Assembly (NCBI RefSeq): GCF_001571325.1
Contig: NZ_BCTO01000024.1
Location: 124,001 to 188,000, forward strand
DNA from: Delftia tsuruhatensis NBRC 16741
Lineage (GTDB): Bacteria > Pseudomonadota > Gammaproteobacteria > Burkholderiales > Burkholderiaceae_C
Length of the DNA stretch: 64,000 nt
Direction of reading: 5' to 3'
The notes under the pieces were generated by a model, which saw only the letters and a list, made by a program, of their open reading frames with translations, ran no database searches and was not told the DNA's origin. The translations under genes were made by a program, and so were the position numbers. Shown piece by piece: positions 54,737 to 64,000 of this stretch; the stretch's first letter is position 1; each line of letters begins with the position of its first letter.

Positions 54737-54775
54737 AAAAAGCCCTGCCAGCGCAATGCGTTGGCGGGGCTTTTT
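54737..54775. terminator. Bidirectional terminator between ppx and ppk
   Basis: AAAAAGCCCTGCCA pairs with TGGCGGGGCTTTTT (14 pairs with one G-T) around an 11-base loop. Runs of five A and five T on the outer ends serve both convergent genes. Confidence 0.92.
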
Positions 54776-54820
54776 CGATTGCACAGGGCAGGCGCGCGGC
54801 GCCCTGACAGGATATGCGGC

Positions 54821-57175
54821 TCAGGCCCGAGGGCCGTAACGCTCCATCAAGGCGTTCTGCGCCCCCAGGCCCGTGGTCGGATAGGGTGCGCGCTGGTAGG
54901 CGCCATTGGCTTCCAGCGTCCAGGCGTCGCGGTTGTCATGCAGGCTGGCGACAAGACATTCGTCTATCACCTGCTGGCGCAACGCCGGATCGCGCACAGG
55001 CCAGGCCAGCTCCACCCGGCGCATCATGTTGCGGTTCATCCAGTCCGCACTGGACAGCAGCAACTCCTGCTGATTGCCCCAGGCGAAGTAGAAGACGCGC
55101 GAATGCTCCAGGAAGCGACCGATGATGGAGCGCACACGGATGTTGTCCGTCCAGCCCTTGCGCTGCGGCGGCAGCATGCAGGCGCTGCGCACGATGAGAT
55201 CGATGCGTGCGCCCTGCTGACCGGCACGCACCAGGGCCTGCATGAGCAACTCGTCAGTCAGCGCATTCATCTTCAGCACAATCCGCGCCTCTTCGCCGCG
55301 CTGTGCGGCCTCGCCCACCTGGGCAATCAGCGCCAGCATGCGATCGTGCAGCTGGAACGGTGCAATCACAAGCTGGTGCAGCTTGGGCAAGCGGTTGTGG
55401 CTGGACAGGTGGCTGAACACGGCATCCATGTCGGCCGTGATCTGCGCATCGCAGGTCAGCTGGCTGATGTCCGTGTACAGGCGCGCCGTGCGCACGTTGT
55501 AGTTGCCGGTGGACAGGTGGCCGTAGCGCTTGAGCTGGCCGCTGCGCTTTTCGCGCCGGGTAATCAGCAGCATCTTGGCGTGCGTCTTCAGGCCCAGCAC
55601 GCCGTAGACCACCTGGGCGCCCAAGGCCTCCAGCTTTTCGGCGGAGTTGATGTTGGCCTCTTCGTCAAAGCGGGCCTTGAGCTCCAGCACGGCCAGCACT
55701 TCCTTGCCACGGCGAACCGCCTCGGCCAGCAACTGCATGATCTCGGAGTCCGATCCCGTGCGGTAGATGGTCTGCTTGATGGCCAGCACCTCAGGGTCAT
55801 TGACGGCTTCGCGCAGCAGCTCCAGCACGCCGTCGAAGCTCTCGAAGGGCTGGTGGATCAGCACATCACGCTTGCGGATCTGGGCCATCACCGAGCGGCC
55901 CGGCTGCAGCTGGCGCGGCCATGCCGGACGCCAAGGCGGAAACAGCAGCGCGGGGTCATCGACCAGATCCACCAGTTGCGACTGGCGCACCAGGTTCACG
56001 GGCCCCTTGACGCGGAACAGTGCCTCGGTCGGCAGGCCGAACTGGCCCAGCAGCAGGTCGGACAGCATGGGCGAGCAGGCAAAGGACACCTCCAGCCTCA
56101 CCGCCTGGCCGTAGTGGCGATGGTGCAGACCCTGGCGCAGGGCCGTGCGCAGGTCGCTGACGTCTTCCTCATCCACTGCCAGGTCCGAATGGCGCGTGAC
56201 ACGGAATTGCGCAAACTCCGCCACCTCACGCCCCGGGAACAACTCGACGAGATGAGCACGCACGATGCTGGAGATGCTCACGAACAGGCGCTGCTTGCCC
56301 GCGATCTTCTCGGGCAGGCGCACCAGGCGCGGCAAGACACGCGGCACCTTGACGATGGCCACCTCGTTGGCACGGCCAAAGGCATCGACACCTTTGAGGC
56401 GCACGATGAAGTTCAGCGCCTTGTTGGCCACCTGGGGGAATGGATGGGATGGGTCCAGGCCCACGGGCATGAGCAGCGGCTGGACTTCGCGCAGGAAGTA
56501 CTCGCGCACCCATTTGCGCTGGGCGCTGCTGCGCTCGCCATGGGATACCACGCGTATGCCCTGCCCCGCAAAGGCGGGAATCAGTGACTGGTTGTACAGC
56601 GTGTATTGGCGCAATACCAGCTCATGCGCCTTGTCCATCAGCGAGCGGAAGCTCTGCAGGGTGTACAGGCCCTTGGCGTCGCCGGCCTTGGCGGCCGTCA
56701 CATGCGGGGCGCAACGCACCTCGAACCATTCGTCGAGATTCGAGGAGACGATGCACAGATAGCGCAAACGCTCCAGCAGCGGCACATCTTCACGCACGGC
56801 CCAGTCCAGCACGCGCTCATTGAAGGCCAGGATGCAATGGTCACGGTCAAGAAACTGTTGCTGCTGCTCTTGCACTTCACCGCTTTCGGCTGTGGCGTGC
56901 AGTCCAGTGTATTCGGGGGCGGGAAGCCTTGCAGAAGAAGCAGAGGCAGAAGCCGCAATGGCCTGGCCCCGCAGCTCCGACAAGGCGGTGGAGAGGCTTT
57001 TCGCCAGAGGCATCATCGGGACATTCAGGGGTGCAGAGACGGGTATGGGAGCTGTCTGGCGGGCCATGCCCAGCGAAGCCGGCCCTGCGGGCACGGCACG
57101 CGCTCCCTGTTCATGTTCTGGTTCGGCAGGTGCGGCAGAGGCGCCACCGGGAATCGGCGTGAATGTCTGGGGCAT
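54821..57175 (-). CDS. ppk: Polyphosphate kinase 1
   Basis: 784 residues from the ATG at 57175. The open frame extends to 57340, but the upstream part runs through two Pho boxes, so translation must begin below 57248; ATGs at 57067 and 57016 are further options. The first 95 residues are Ala/Pro-rich and not conserved; the enzyme starts at FLDRDHCILAFNERVLDWA. Other landmarks are SNLDEWFEVR, HPFPQVANKALNF, the autophosphorylated His region KTHAKMLLI, HLSTGNYN and SADWMNRN. It makes polyphosphate from ATP, reversibly, as a membrane-associated tetramer. It lies between two ppx genes. Confidence 0.93.
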   Translation of the reverse strand: MPQTFTPIPGGASAAPAEPEHEQGARAVPAGPASLGMARQTAPIPVSAPLNVPMMPLAKSLSTALSELRGQAIAASASASSARLPAPEYTGLHATAESGEVQEQQQQFLDRDHCILAFNERVLDWAVREDVPLLERLRYLCIVSSNLDEWFEVRCAPHVTAAKAGDAKGLYTLQSFRSLMDKAHELVLRQYTLYNQSLIPAFAGQGIRVVSHGERSSAQRKWVREYFLREVQPLLMPVGLDPSHPFPQVANKALNFIVRLKGVDAFGRANEVAIVKVPRVLPRLVRLPEKIAGKQRLFVSISSIVRAHLVELFPGREVAEFAQFRVTRHSDLAVDEEDVSDLRTALRQGLHHRHYGQAVRLEVSFACSPMLSDLLLGQFGLPTEALFRVKGPVNLVRQSQLVDLVDDPALLFPPWRPAWPRQLQPGRSVMAQIRKRDVLIHQPFESFDGVLELLREAVNDPEVLAIKQTIYRTGSDSEIMQLLAEAVRRGKEVLAVLELKARFDEEANINSAEKLEALGAQVVYGVLGLKTHAKMLLITRREKRSGQLKRYGHLSTGNYNVRTARLYTDISQLTCDAQITADMDAVFSHLSSHNRLPKLHQLVIAPFQLHDRMLALIAQVGEAAQRGEEARIVLKMNALTDELLMQALVRAGQQGARIDLIVRSACMLPPQRKGWTDNIRVRSIIGRFLEHSRVFYFAWGNQQELLLSSADWMNRNMMRRVELAWPVRDPALRQQVIDECLVASLHDNRDAWTLEANGAYQRAPYPTTGLGAQNALMERYGPRA

Positions 57176-57247
57176 GGATGCAGGGGCCCGGCCTGGGCAG
57201 GACCCGGTAGTCACCCCGCTAGCCGGGGATTCGGGCAGTCTGCCCCG

Positions 57248-57269
57248 GATTTGTGACATGTTCATGACA
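57248..57269 (-). promoter_or_regulatory. Pho box 2 (promoter-proximal) of ppk
   Basis: Direct repeats TGTCATGAACA and TGTCACAAATC, 11 bp apart on the reverse strand. A possible -10 (CAGACT, 57237-57242) follows at the expected distance. Confidence 0.78.
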
Positions 57270-57279
57270 TGCATTCCTC

Positions 57280-57301
57280 TGTTCATGACATCTGTCATAC
57301 A
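57280..57301 (-). promoter_or_regulatory. Pho box 1 (distal) of ppk
   Basis: Repeats TGTATGACAGA and TGTCATGAACA, 11 bp apart, ten bases upstream of box 2. The first repeat is degenerate; ATGACA-TC-TGTCAT in it also forms a small inverted repeat. Confidence 0.65.
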
Positions 57302-57474
57302 AGCCAAGCCAGGCGCAAGCAACGGCGCAGAAACCGTCACGCAAAGGTCATGACCCAGTCACACCGGCACGAGAGCGACGCGAGATCGCCGGGGTGCTAA
57401 GCTAGCTGCCTTCCCCTGGATGCCGTTGGCTGCTGCAAACCTGCCGCAGCCGTGCCGTCGTCCGCCTTTCGCGC

Positions 57475-58446
57475 ATGTCCTCTTCCAATCCCCCCGAAAG
57501 CCGCCTGGCCGCCATCGACATTGGCTCCAACAGCTGCCTGCTGGCCATGGCCCGCAGCGACGGCGCAAAGGTACAGCTGCTCAGCCATCGCAAGGAAGCC
57601 ATACGCCTGGGCAGCGCCCTCGACGCCCAGGGCGCCTTGAGCCTGGAGGCCATGCAGCGCGGCTGGGCCTGCCTGGAGCGCTATGCGCAGGTGCTGGGTG
57701 ATTTGCCCCGCCACCGCGTACGTGCAGTGGCCACGCAGACGCTGAGAGAGGCATCGAATCGCCAGATCTTCCTGGACGAAGGCCAGCGCATCCTGGGCTG
57801 CCCCATCGAGGTCATTGACGGCGAGGAGGAAGCACGCCTGATCTATCGCGGCGTCGCCCAGTTGCTGCCGCCCGGCGCCCAGCGGAGGCTGGTGGTGGAC
57901 ATCGGCGGCCGCTCGACCGAGCTGTGCCTGGGTCAGCAGCGGCAAGTACTGCAGGCACGCTCCTTCGCCTTCGGCAGCGTGACCTGGGCCTTGCGCCACT
58001 TCCCCGATGGCGAGCTGTCGGCCCAGGCCCTGTCCCAGGCCGAAGCAGCCGTGGCCGACATCATTGCGCCCGAAGCAGGACTTTTCGCTGCCGGGCAATG
58101 GAGCCATGCCTATGGCTCCTCGGGCACGGCCGGTGCCATTGTCAAGGTCCTGGCCCATGCGCCCGGGGGCACGGCCGGCTGGATCACGCGGCAGGGACTG
58201 GACTGGCTGCATGCGCAGTTGCTGCGCGCAGGCCATGTCGACCGTGTGAACATGGACGGACTCAAGGAAGAGCTGCGCCCCATGATCGGCGGCGGCATGA
58301 GCGTGATGCGGGGCATCTTCTCCAGCCTGGGCATCGAGCGCATGCGCGTCACGCACGGAGCCCTGCGCCATGGCGTGCTCTATGAATTGGCCCACAAGCT
58401 CGATGCGCAGGCCAAGGGCCGGCAACGACAGTCCACCGGCACCTGA
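57475..58446 (+). CDS. Short Ppx/GppA family phosphatase (no HD domain)
   Basis: 323 residues, only the two-lobed ASKHA phosphatase core. Conserved blocks match the long ppx at 53218: AAIDIGSNSCLL, VRAVATQTLREASNRQIF, IEVIDGEEEARLIYRGV and VVDIGGRSTE, which share long identical stretches, so the two are paralogues. The C-terminal HD-like domain is absent; the protein ends soon after RVTHGALRHGVLYELA. Short forms in mycobacteria hydrolyse short-chain polyphosphate or PPX substrates poorly; a different substrate length or a pppGpp role is possible. It is divergent from ppk. Confidence 0.9.
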   Translation: MSSSNPPESRLAAIDIGSNSCLLAMARSDGAKVQLLSHRKEAIRLGSALDAQGALSLEAMQRGWACLERYAQVLGDLPRHRVRAVATQTLREASNRQIFLDEGQRILGCPIEVIDGEEEARLIYRGVAQLLPPGAQRRLVVDIGGRSTELCLGQQRQVLQARSFAFGSVTWALRHFPDGELSAQALSQAEAAVADIIAPEAGLFAAGQWSHAYGSSGTAGAIVKVLAHAPGGTAGWITRQGLDWLHAQLLRAGHVDRVNMDGLKEELRPMIGGGMSVMRGIFSSLGIERMRVTHGALRHGVLYELAHKLDAQAKGRQRQSTGT

Positions 58447-58555
58447 AAACCAAGGCCCTGCCCTCGCCAGGGAACGACAAAATGCTGTTTTGCGCGCAAG
58501 TGCTACACTTTGTAAGTTCCCCCTCATCCCTTTACCACCGCCCTAACGCTTCGCC

Positions 58556-60409
58556 ATGTCCGCGCCGACGATTGCGTACGACCCTGTACTCGAACGTCCG
58601 TCTTCGATGATGGCGGCGTCGCTGCAGCGCAGCCTGCGCGAGCAGCAGGCACTGCTCGACAATGCCGGCGTGGGCATCGTCTTCATCCGCCAGCGCGTCA
58701 TCGTCCGATGCAACCAGTGCTATGCCGACATCTTCGGCTACGCGGGCGAACATGCGCTGGTCGGCATCAACAGCGAGCACCTGCACCCCAGCCGCGACGA
58801 GCTGCGCAGCCTGGGGCGCGAGGCCTATCGCACGCTGAGCGCGGGCCTGTCCTTTCGCACGCAGCGCCGCCTGCGCCGCAAGGATGGCAGCCTGTTCTGG
58901 GGTGAACTGACGGGCCGGCTCATCAATCCGGGCGATGCACGCGAAGGCTCCATCTGGATCGTCAGCGACATCGACGACCGTCTGCGCGCCCAGCAGGCCC
59001 TGAGCCAGGCCCACGAACTGCTGGAGCAGCAGGTGCGCGACCGCACACGCGAACTCAGCGCCACGGTGGAGAACCTGCACCGCGAGATCGCCGACCGCAA
59101 GCTGGACCAGGAACGCATCTACTGGATGGCGCACTACGACGCGCTCACCGGCCTGCCCAATCGCACGCTGCTGGCCGAGCGCAGCGCCCGCGCCATCGAG
59201 CTGGCCAAGGTCAACGACACGCCACTGGCCGTGATGTTCCTGGACCTGGACCATTTCAAGCATGTCAATGATTCGCTGGGCCATCGCGTGGGCGATGCCC
59301 TGCTGGTGGAGATTGCCCGCCGCCTGCGTGCCGTGGTGCGTGACCGCGATACGGTGGCCCGCATCGGCGGCGACGAATTCGTGCTGCTGCTGCCCGGCGC
59401 CAATGCCCAGGGTGCGGCCCGCGTGGCAGGCAAGCTGCAGGAGGCGTCGCGCCAGGCCTACCAGATCGACCGCCACGAACTGACCATTGCGCCGTCCATG
59501 GGCATCGCGCTGTACCCGCGCGACGGCCACGACATCGACTCGCTGACACAGGCCGCCGACGCGGCCATGTACCACGCCAAGCAGGCCGGCCGCAACACCT
59601 ACCGCTTCTTCACTCCGCAGATGCAGGCCCAGTCCCTGCGCGCCCTGCAGCTGGAGAACGCCTTGCGGCGGGCGCTGGAACGCAATCAGCTGTATCTGCA
59701 CTACCAGCCGCAGATCACCCTGAGCACCGGGCGCGTGCGCAGCGTGGAGGCACTGCTGCGATGGGAGCACCCCGAGCTGGGCTCGGTCTCGCCCGCGGAG
59801 TTCATCCCCGTCGCCGAGGACAGCGGCCAGATCCTGCAGATCGGCGAATGGGTGCTGCGCAGCGCCATGCAGCAACTGCAGGCCTGGCGCAATGCGGGGC
59901 TGCGGGACCTGAAGGTGGCCGTGAACCTGTCGGCCATCCAGTTCCACCAGCAGCAACTGCCCGAAATCATCAACCGCATCCTGCTCGACAGCGACCTGCC
60001 AGCCGATTCTCTGGAGCTGGAGCTGACCGAGGGCGTGGCCATCCATGATCCGCGCCAGGCCACGGCCACCATGGACCGGCTGCGCGAGCATGGCGTGCGC
60101 CTGGCCATGGATGACTTCGGCACCGGCTATTCATCCCTGAGCCAGCTCAAGCGCTTTCAGATCTACAAACTCAAGATCGACCAGTCCTTCATCCAGGACC
60201 TGGACCACGACAGCAATGACCGCGCCATAGTCAGCGCCATCATCCGCATGGCCCAGGCCCTGGGCATGCAGACCACGGCCGAAGGCGTGGAAACGGAGGC
60301 ACAGCTGGAGTTCCTGCGCGAGCAAGGCTGCGATGAAGCCCAGGGCTACCATTTCAGCCGCCCGCTGCCGCCCCAGGCGCTGGAGGCCTTTCTGCGCAGC
60401 CAGGGCTGA
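58556..60409 (+). CDS. PAS-GGDEF-EAL cyclic di-GMP signalling protein
   Basis: 617 residues, no membrane segment. A PAS domain (about 25-145, FGYAGEHALVG...GSLFWGELTGR) is followed by a coiled linker, a GGDEF domain (about 185-350, intact site GGDEF and DHFKHVNDSLGH) and an EAL domain (about 365-612, EALLRWEHP, NLSAIQF, ELTEG, DDFGTGYSSL, KIDQSFI, AEGVET). Both active-site motifs look complete, so it may make and degrade c-di-GMP. The PAS ligand is unknown. It is monocistronic, 109 bp after the short ppx and convergent with glmM. Confidence 0.95.
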   Translation: MSAPTIAYDPVLERPSSMMAASLQRSLREQQALLDNAGVGIVFIRQRVIVRCNQCYADIFGYAGEHALVGINSEHLHPSRDELRSLGREAYRTLSAGLSFRTQRRLRRKDGSLFWGELTGRLINPGDAREGSIWIVSDIDDRLRAQQALSQAHELLEQQVRDRTRELSATVENLHREIADRKLDQERIYWMAHYDALTGLPNRTLLAERSARAIELAKVNDTPLAVMFLDLDHFKHVNDSLGHRVGDALLVEIARRLRAVVRDRDTVARIGGDEFVLLLPGANAQGAARVAGKLQEASRQAYQIDRHELTIAPSMGIALYPRDGHDIDSLTQAADAAMYHAKQAGRNTYRFFTPQMQAQSLRALQLENALRRALERNQLYLHYQPQITLSTGRVRSVEALLRWEHPELGSVSPAEFIPVAEDSGQILQIGEWVLRSAMQQLQAWRNAGLRDLKVAVNLSAIQFHQQQLPEIINRILLDSDLPADSLELELTEGVAIHDPRQATATMDRLREHGVRLAMDDFGTGYSSLSQLKRFQIYKLKIDQSFIQDLDHDSNDRAIVSAIIRMAQALGMQTTAEGVETEAQLEFLREQGCDEAQGYHFSRPLPPQALEAFLRSQG

Positions 60410-60440
60410 ACGGCTCACCGCGCCACGGTCTGCAGACGAA

Positions 60441-60467
60441 AAAGCCGAAGACTGCAGCTTCGGCTTT
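60441..60467 (-). terminator. Terminator between glmM and the GGDEF-EAL gene
   Basis: AAAGCCGAAG pairs with CTTCGGCTTT (10 bp, 7-base loop). The reverse strand continues with T's, ending the ftsH-folP-glmM transcript; it could also act on the forward strand. Confidence 0.85.
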
Positions 60468-60494
60468 CCATGGCAGAGAAAGTGCCCCCGCCGC

Positions 60495-61838
60495 TCAGGG
60501 CATGGGTGAATTCTTCGCCACGCTGGCCAGGCGCTCGGCGCAGCGGCTGGCCTGGTCGCCATCGCGTGCCTCCACCATCACGCGCAGCAAAGGCTCGGTG
60601 CCGCTGGCGCGGATAAGCACGCGCCCCGTATCGCCCAATTCGGCCTTGACGGCCTCGGTGGCTTCCTCCAGCTGGGTGTTGCGCTTCCAGTCCTGGCCCG
60701 GCTGCAGCCGCACGTTGAGCAATACCTGGGGAAACAGCTGGACTGAAGACAGCCACTGCGACAGGCTCTTGCCCGAACGCACGCAGGCCTGCAGCACCTG
60801 CAGCGCGCTGACCAGGCCATCGCCCGTGGTGTGCTTGTCCAGCGCCAGCAGATGGCCCGAGCCCTCGCCCCCCAGTGTCCAGCCCTGGCGGTGCAGCTCC
60901 TCCAGCACATAGCGGTCGCCGACCTTGGCGCGCACAAAGCCCACCCCCTGGGACTTCAGCGCCACCTCCACGGCCATATTGGTCATCAGTGTGCCCACGG
61001 CACCCGGCACGGCCTCGCCACGCGCCAGCCGATCGGCCGCCATCAGGTACAGCAGTTCGTCGCCGTTGTAGAGCCGGCCAGCCGCATCGACCAGCAGCAG
61101 CCGGTCGGCATCACCATCCAGCGCCACACCGAAGTCGGCCTTGTTCGCTCGCACGGCCAGCACCAGGGCCTCGGGATGGGTGGCACCCACGCCTTCGTTG
61201 ATGTTCAGTCCATCGGGCGCACAGCCAATGGCCACCACATCGGCCCCCAGTTCATGGAAGACCTTGGGGGCGATCTGGTAGGCCGCGCCATGGGCTGCAT
61301 CGACCACGATCTTCACACCCTTGAGCGTGAGCGCATGGTCGAAGGTGCTCTTGCAGAACTCGATGTAGCGCCCTGCCGCGTCTTCAAGGCGCCGGGCCTT
61401 TCCCAGAGCGGCAGAGTCGACCCATACGGGATCTTCGGTCAAGGCCTGCTCGACCTCTTCCTCCCAGGCATCGGGCAGCTTGGTGCCCTGTGCGCTGAAG
61501 AACTTGATGCCGTTGTCGTAATAAGGGTTGTGGCTGGCGCTGATGACCACGCCCAGGCTGGCGCGCTGGGCGCGCGTCAGATAGGCCACGCCCGGCGTGG
61601 GCAAGGGGCCCAGCAGCATCACGTCCACGCCGGCAGAGTTGAACCCGGACTCCAGCGCGCTCTCCAGCATGTAGCCCGAGATCCGCGTGTCCTTGCCGAT
61701 CAGCACCATGGGACGGACTTCCTTGCGCCGCAGCACACGGCCCACGGCATGCGCCAGACGCAGCGCGAAGTCGGGGGTGATGGGCGAACGGCCCACCAGG
61801 CCGCGAATTCCATCGGTACCAAAATATGTGCGTGCCAT
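60495..61838 (-). CDS. glmM: Phosphoglucosamine mutase
   Basis: 447 residues. It converts glucosamine-6-phosphate to glucosamine-1-phosphate for UDP-GlcNAc, peptidoglycan and LPS. The start [13 protein letters not shown] is canonical. The phosphorylated serine is Ser102 in ISASHNP, the metal loop is LDGDADR, the sugar-binding loop GEGSGH and the phosphate-binding loop [12 protein letters not shown]. It follows folP by 16 bp, as in the ftsH-folP-glmM order of E. coli. Confidence 0.97.
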   Translation of the reverse strand: MARTYFGTDGIRGLVGRSPITPDFALRLAHAVGRVLRRKEVRPMVLIGKDTRISGYMLESALESGFNSAGVDVMLLGPLPTPGVAYLTRAQRASLGVVISASHNPYYDNGIKFFSAQGTKLPDAWEEEVEQALTEDPVWVDSAALGKARRLEDAAGRYIEFCKSTFDHALTLKGVKIVVDAAHGAAYQIAPKVFHELGADVVAIGCAPDGLNINEGVGATHPEALVLAVRANKADFGVALDGDADRLLLVDAAGRLYNGDELLYLMAADRLARGEAVPGAVGTLMTNMAVEVALKSQGVGFVRAKVGDRYVLEELHRQGWTLGGEGSGHLLALDKHTTGDGLVSALQVLQACVRSGKSLSQWLSSVQLFPQVLLNVRLQPGQDWKRNTQLEEATEAVKAELGDTGRVLIRASGTEPLLRVMVEARDGDQASRCAERLASVAKNSPMP

Positions 61839-61854
61839 AGTGCTCCTTTGTTGT

Positions 61855-62691
61855 TCAGTCGTTGTCGTGCATGGTCTGCCAGACCGTCAATGCCGCCACC
61901 GTATCGGCCACGTCGTGCACGCGCACCACGCGCGCGCCACGCTCCACCGCCAGCAGTGCCGCCGCCACGCTGGGCACCATGCGCTGGCCCTGTGGACGGC
62001 CACTGACCTGCCCGAGCGAGCCCTTGCGCGACCAGCCGGCCAGCAGCGGGAAGTCTAGGCCCAGCAATTCATGCTGGCGTGCAAGCAGGGAAAAATTCTG
62101 TGCCACGCTTTTGCCGAAGCCGATGCCATAGTCCCAGACGATGCGCTCCCGCGCCACGCCCCGGGCCAGCAGGGCATCGCTGTGCAACTGCAGGAAATCG
62201 CGCACGGCGGGCACGGCATCGCCTTGCATGGGCGTGGTCTGCATGTCCTGCGGCGTGCCATGCATGTGCATGAGACAGATGCCGCAGCTCGGGTGCGCGG
62301 CCACCACCTGCTGCGCGCCCGGCTGGCGCAGCGCCCAGATGTCGTTGACGATGTCGGCCCCCAGATCCAGCACGGCCTGCATGACCTCGGGCTTGTAGGT
62401 ATCGACGGAGACAGGCACGCCCAATTGCACCGCGCCCTGCACAACAGGCAGCACGCGCCGCAACTCCTCATCCAGCGGAACAGCCGGTGAGCCGGGCCTG
62501 GTGGACTCGCCGCCAATATCGAGGATGTGCGCGCCCTCACTGACCAGTTGCTCTGCATGCCGCAAGGCCTGCTCCACCGTGTTGTGCCGCCCGCCGTCGG
62601 AAAACGAGTCGGGCGTCACATTGACGATGCCCATGACCAGTGGACGCTGAAGGTCTAGAACAAAGCGCGAAGTCTGCCATTGATGCGGCAT
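61855..62691 (-). CDS. folP: Dihydropteroate synthase
   Basis: 278 residues, TIM barrel. It condenses p-aminobenzoate with dihydropterin pyrophosphate in folate synthesis and is the target of sulphonamides. Motifs are [17 protein letters not shown] near the N-terminus, [31 protein letters not shown] and WSRKGSLG (sulphonamide loop). The C-terminal [14 protein letters not shown] is normal. It lies between ftsH and glmM; a terminator hairpin stands between ftsH and folP. Confidence 0.96.
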   Translation of the reverse strand: MPHQWQTSRFVLDLQRPLVMGIVNVTPDSFSDGGRHNTVEQALRHAEQLVSEGAHILDIGGESTRPGSPAVPLDEELRRVLPVVQGAVQLGVPVSVDTYKPEVMQAVLDLGADIVNDIWALRQPGAQQVVAAHPSCGICLMHMHGTPQDMQTTPMQGDAVPAVRDFLQLHSDALLARGVARERIVWDYGIGFGKSVAQNFSLLARQHELLGLDFPLLAGWSRKGSLGQVSGRPQGQRMVPSVAAALLAVERGARVVRVHDVADTVAALTVWQTMHDND

Positions 62692-62775
62692 GGGATTTCC
62701 TGAAGGTAGGCGCCCGCCGGACCGGGTTCATCGCTGGCCGTTGCGGGCAATTGAACACATCCTGCAAGCAAAGCA

Positions 62776-62797
62776 AAAGGGCCCCTCAGGGCCCTTT
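62776..62797 (-). terminator. Hairpin between ftsH and folP
   Basis: AAAGGGCCC pairs perfectly with GGGCCCTTT (9 bp, 4-base loop), followed on the reverse strand by TGCTTTG. It lies 33 bases after the ftsH stop and could end part of the transcripts before folP. Confidence 0.75.
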
Positions 62798-62829
62798 GCA
62801 TGGGATTGACCGATTCTGCGGCAAGCAGC

Positions 62830-64000
62830 TCAGGCCGTGGTGGGCGCAGGGTCGGCATCCACTGCCGGCGTGCCGCCGGACGAGTTGCCACCGTCGGACG
62901 ACGGAGGGTTGCGCGGCACCCAGTCCTTGGGAGGACGCGGCTCACGGCCGGCCATGATGTCATCGAGCTGCTCGGCGTCGATGGTTTCCCAGTCGAGCAT
63001 GGCCTTGGCCATGGCATGCATCTTGTCGGAGTTGTCCTCGATCAGCTTGCGCGCCAGTCCGTACTGCTCGTCGATGATGCGGCGAACCTCCTGGTCCACC
63101 TTCTGCATCGTCTGCTCGCTCATGCTGTTGGTCTTGCTCATCGAGCGGCCCAGGAAAGGCTCGCCTTCCTGCTCCGCATAGACCATGGGACCCAGCGCGT
63201 CGGTCATGCCGTAGCGGGTGACCATGTCGCGTGCGATCTGCGTGGCCCGCTCGAAGTCGTTGCTCGCGCCCGTGGTCATCTGGTTCATGAACACTTCTTC
63301 GGCAATGCGTCCACCGAACAGCATGGCGATCTGGTTGAGCATGAACTCCTTGTCGTAGGAGTAGCGGTCCTTCTCGGGCAGGCTCATGGTCACGCCCAGC
63401 GCACGGCCGCGCGGGATGATGGTGACCTTGTGCACGGGATCGCACTTGGGCAGCAGCTTGCCGATCAGTGCGTGGCCTGCCTCGTGGTAGGCCGTGTTGC
63501 GGCGCTCTTCCTCGGGCATGACCATGCTCTTGCGCTCGGGGCCCATGATGATCTTGTCCTTGGCCTTCTCGAAGTCCTGCATCTCGACGGTGCGCGCATT
63601 GCGGCGCGCGGCCATCAGGGCTGCTTCGTTGCAGAGGTTGGCCAGATCGGCACCCGACATGCCAGGCGTGCCGCGCGCGATCACGCCCGGATTCACGTCC
63701 TGGCCGACAGGGATCTTGCGCATGTGCACATTGAGGATCTGCTCGCGGCCACGGATGTCGGGCAGCGTCACATACACCTGACGGTCGAAACGGCCGGGGC
63801 GCAGCAGCGCCGCATCCAGGATGTCGGGACGGTTGGTTGCAGCCACGACGATCACGCCGAGGTTGGTCTCGAAGCCGTCCATCTCGACCAGCATCTGGTT
63901 CAGGGTCTGTTCACGCTCATCGTTACCACCGCCCAGGCCTGCGCCACGCTGGCGGCCCACGGCATCGATTTCATCGATGAAGATGATGCAGGGTGCATTC
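62830..64000 (-). CDS. ftsH: ATP-dependent zinc metalloprotease FtsH, C-terminal part (runs off window)
   Basis: The last 390 residues or so of a membrane-bound AAA+ protease that degrades misfolded membrane proteins, LpxC and heat-shock sigma. Visible are Walker [17 protein letters not shown] at the very edge, the second region of homology ([20 protein letters not shown]), the zinc-binding motif HEAGH ([14 protein letters not shown]), the third zinc ligand region and the C-terminal tail with a Pro/Asp/Thr-rich end. The transmembrane part and Walker A lie outside. Confidence 0.97.
   Translation of the reverse strand, partial: NAPCIIFIDEIDAVGRQRGAGLGGGNDEREQTLNQMLVEMDGFETNLGVIVVAATNRPDILDAALLRPGRFDRQVYVTLPDIRGREQILNVHMRKIPVGQDVNPGVIARGTPGMSGADLANLCNEAALMAARRNARTVEMQDFEKAKDKIIMGPERKSMVMPEEERRNTAYHEAGHALIGKLLPKCDPVHKVTIIPRGRALGVTMSLPEKDRYSYDKEFMLNQIAMLFGGRIAEEVFMNQMTTGASNDFERATQIARDMVTRYGMTDALGPMVYAEQEGEPFLGRSMSKTNSMSEQTMQKVDQEVRRIIDEQYGLARKLIEDNSDKMHAMAKAMLDWETIDAEQLDDIMAGREPRPPKDWVPRNPPSSDGGNSSGGTPAVDADPAPTTA

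Overview
The window is high-GC DNA, almost fully coding, from a betaproteobacterium of the Comamonadaceae (Delftia/Comamonas/Acidovorax type). The evidence is the gene order sigma factor - DUF3619 - DUF3106 - RDD beside ilvB, the dnaX - ybaB/SRP RNA and ftsH-folP-glmM blocks, the Bug-type solute-binding protein, and the overall protein style. It reads as chromosomal core sequence with small catabolic insertions. I see no insertion sequence, prophage, tRNA, rRNA or CRISPR array.

Layout. 1-6.3 kb: start of ilvB (reverse), a TTG-initiated ECF sigma factor with a membrane partner (DUF3619), DUF3106, RDD, dgkA, a LOG-family hydrolase, then PII and glutamine-dependent NAD synthetase on the other strand. 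6.4-13.1 kb: a DUF482 acyltransferase-like protein, two tandem chemoreceptors, ppa and an Mpo1-like membrane protein. 13.1-17 kb: a Crp/Fnr regulator, aldehyde dehydrogenase, DUF2889 and SDR cluster. 17-20.3 kb: moaA-mobA-moeA. 20.3-27.2 kb: thioredoxin-like protein, TetR regulator, and an opposed operon of porin, 2Fe-2S and Mo-hydroxylase subunits, TauD dioxygenase and a Bug protein. Its promoter carries two matching palindromes. 27.3-33.3 kb: rnhA, methyltransferase, gloB, mltD, an ABC substrate-binding protein, MAPEG, recR. 33.4-38.2 kb: ybaB, dnaX (with an A9 run that predicts a short gamma form), the 4.5S RNA gene, a flavoprotein, trxA. 38.5-46.1 kb: rho, a CoA transferase with an unusual domain order divergent from a citrate synthase carrying an N-terminal DNA-binding domain, L31 type B, an ArnT-like membrane protein and a MATE exporter. 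46.2-58.5 kb: a phosphate and polyphosphate block, pstSCAB-phoU-phoB-phoR, ppx, ppk and a second short ppx. 58.5-64 kb: a PAS-GGDEF-EAL protein, then glmM-folP-ftsH on the reverse strand (ftsH runs off the end).

How parts work together. The phosphate block joins uptake (PstSCAB), sensing (PhoU/PhoR/PhoB) and storage (Ppk, two Ppx). Pho boxes stand before pstS and, in tandem, before ppk, so both should respond to phosphate starvation. The Mo-hydroxylase operon sits close to the cofactor genes moaA-mobA-moeA, but no gene for the cytosine-type cofactor transferase or an XdhC-like chaperone is visible. The best candidates for undescribed biology are the HTH-citrate synthase/CoA-transferase pair with its AT-rich palindromic control region, the operator-controlled Mo-hydroxylase/TauD operon, the dnaX A9 slippage site, and the ECF sigma/DUF3619 pair.
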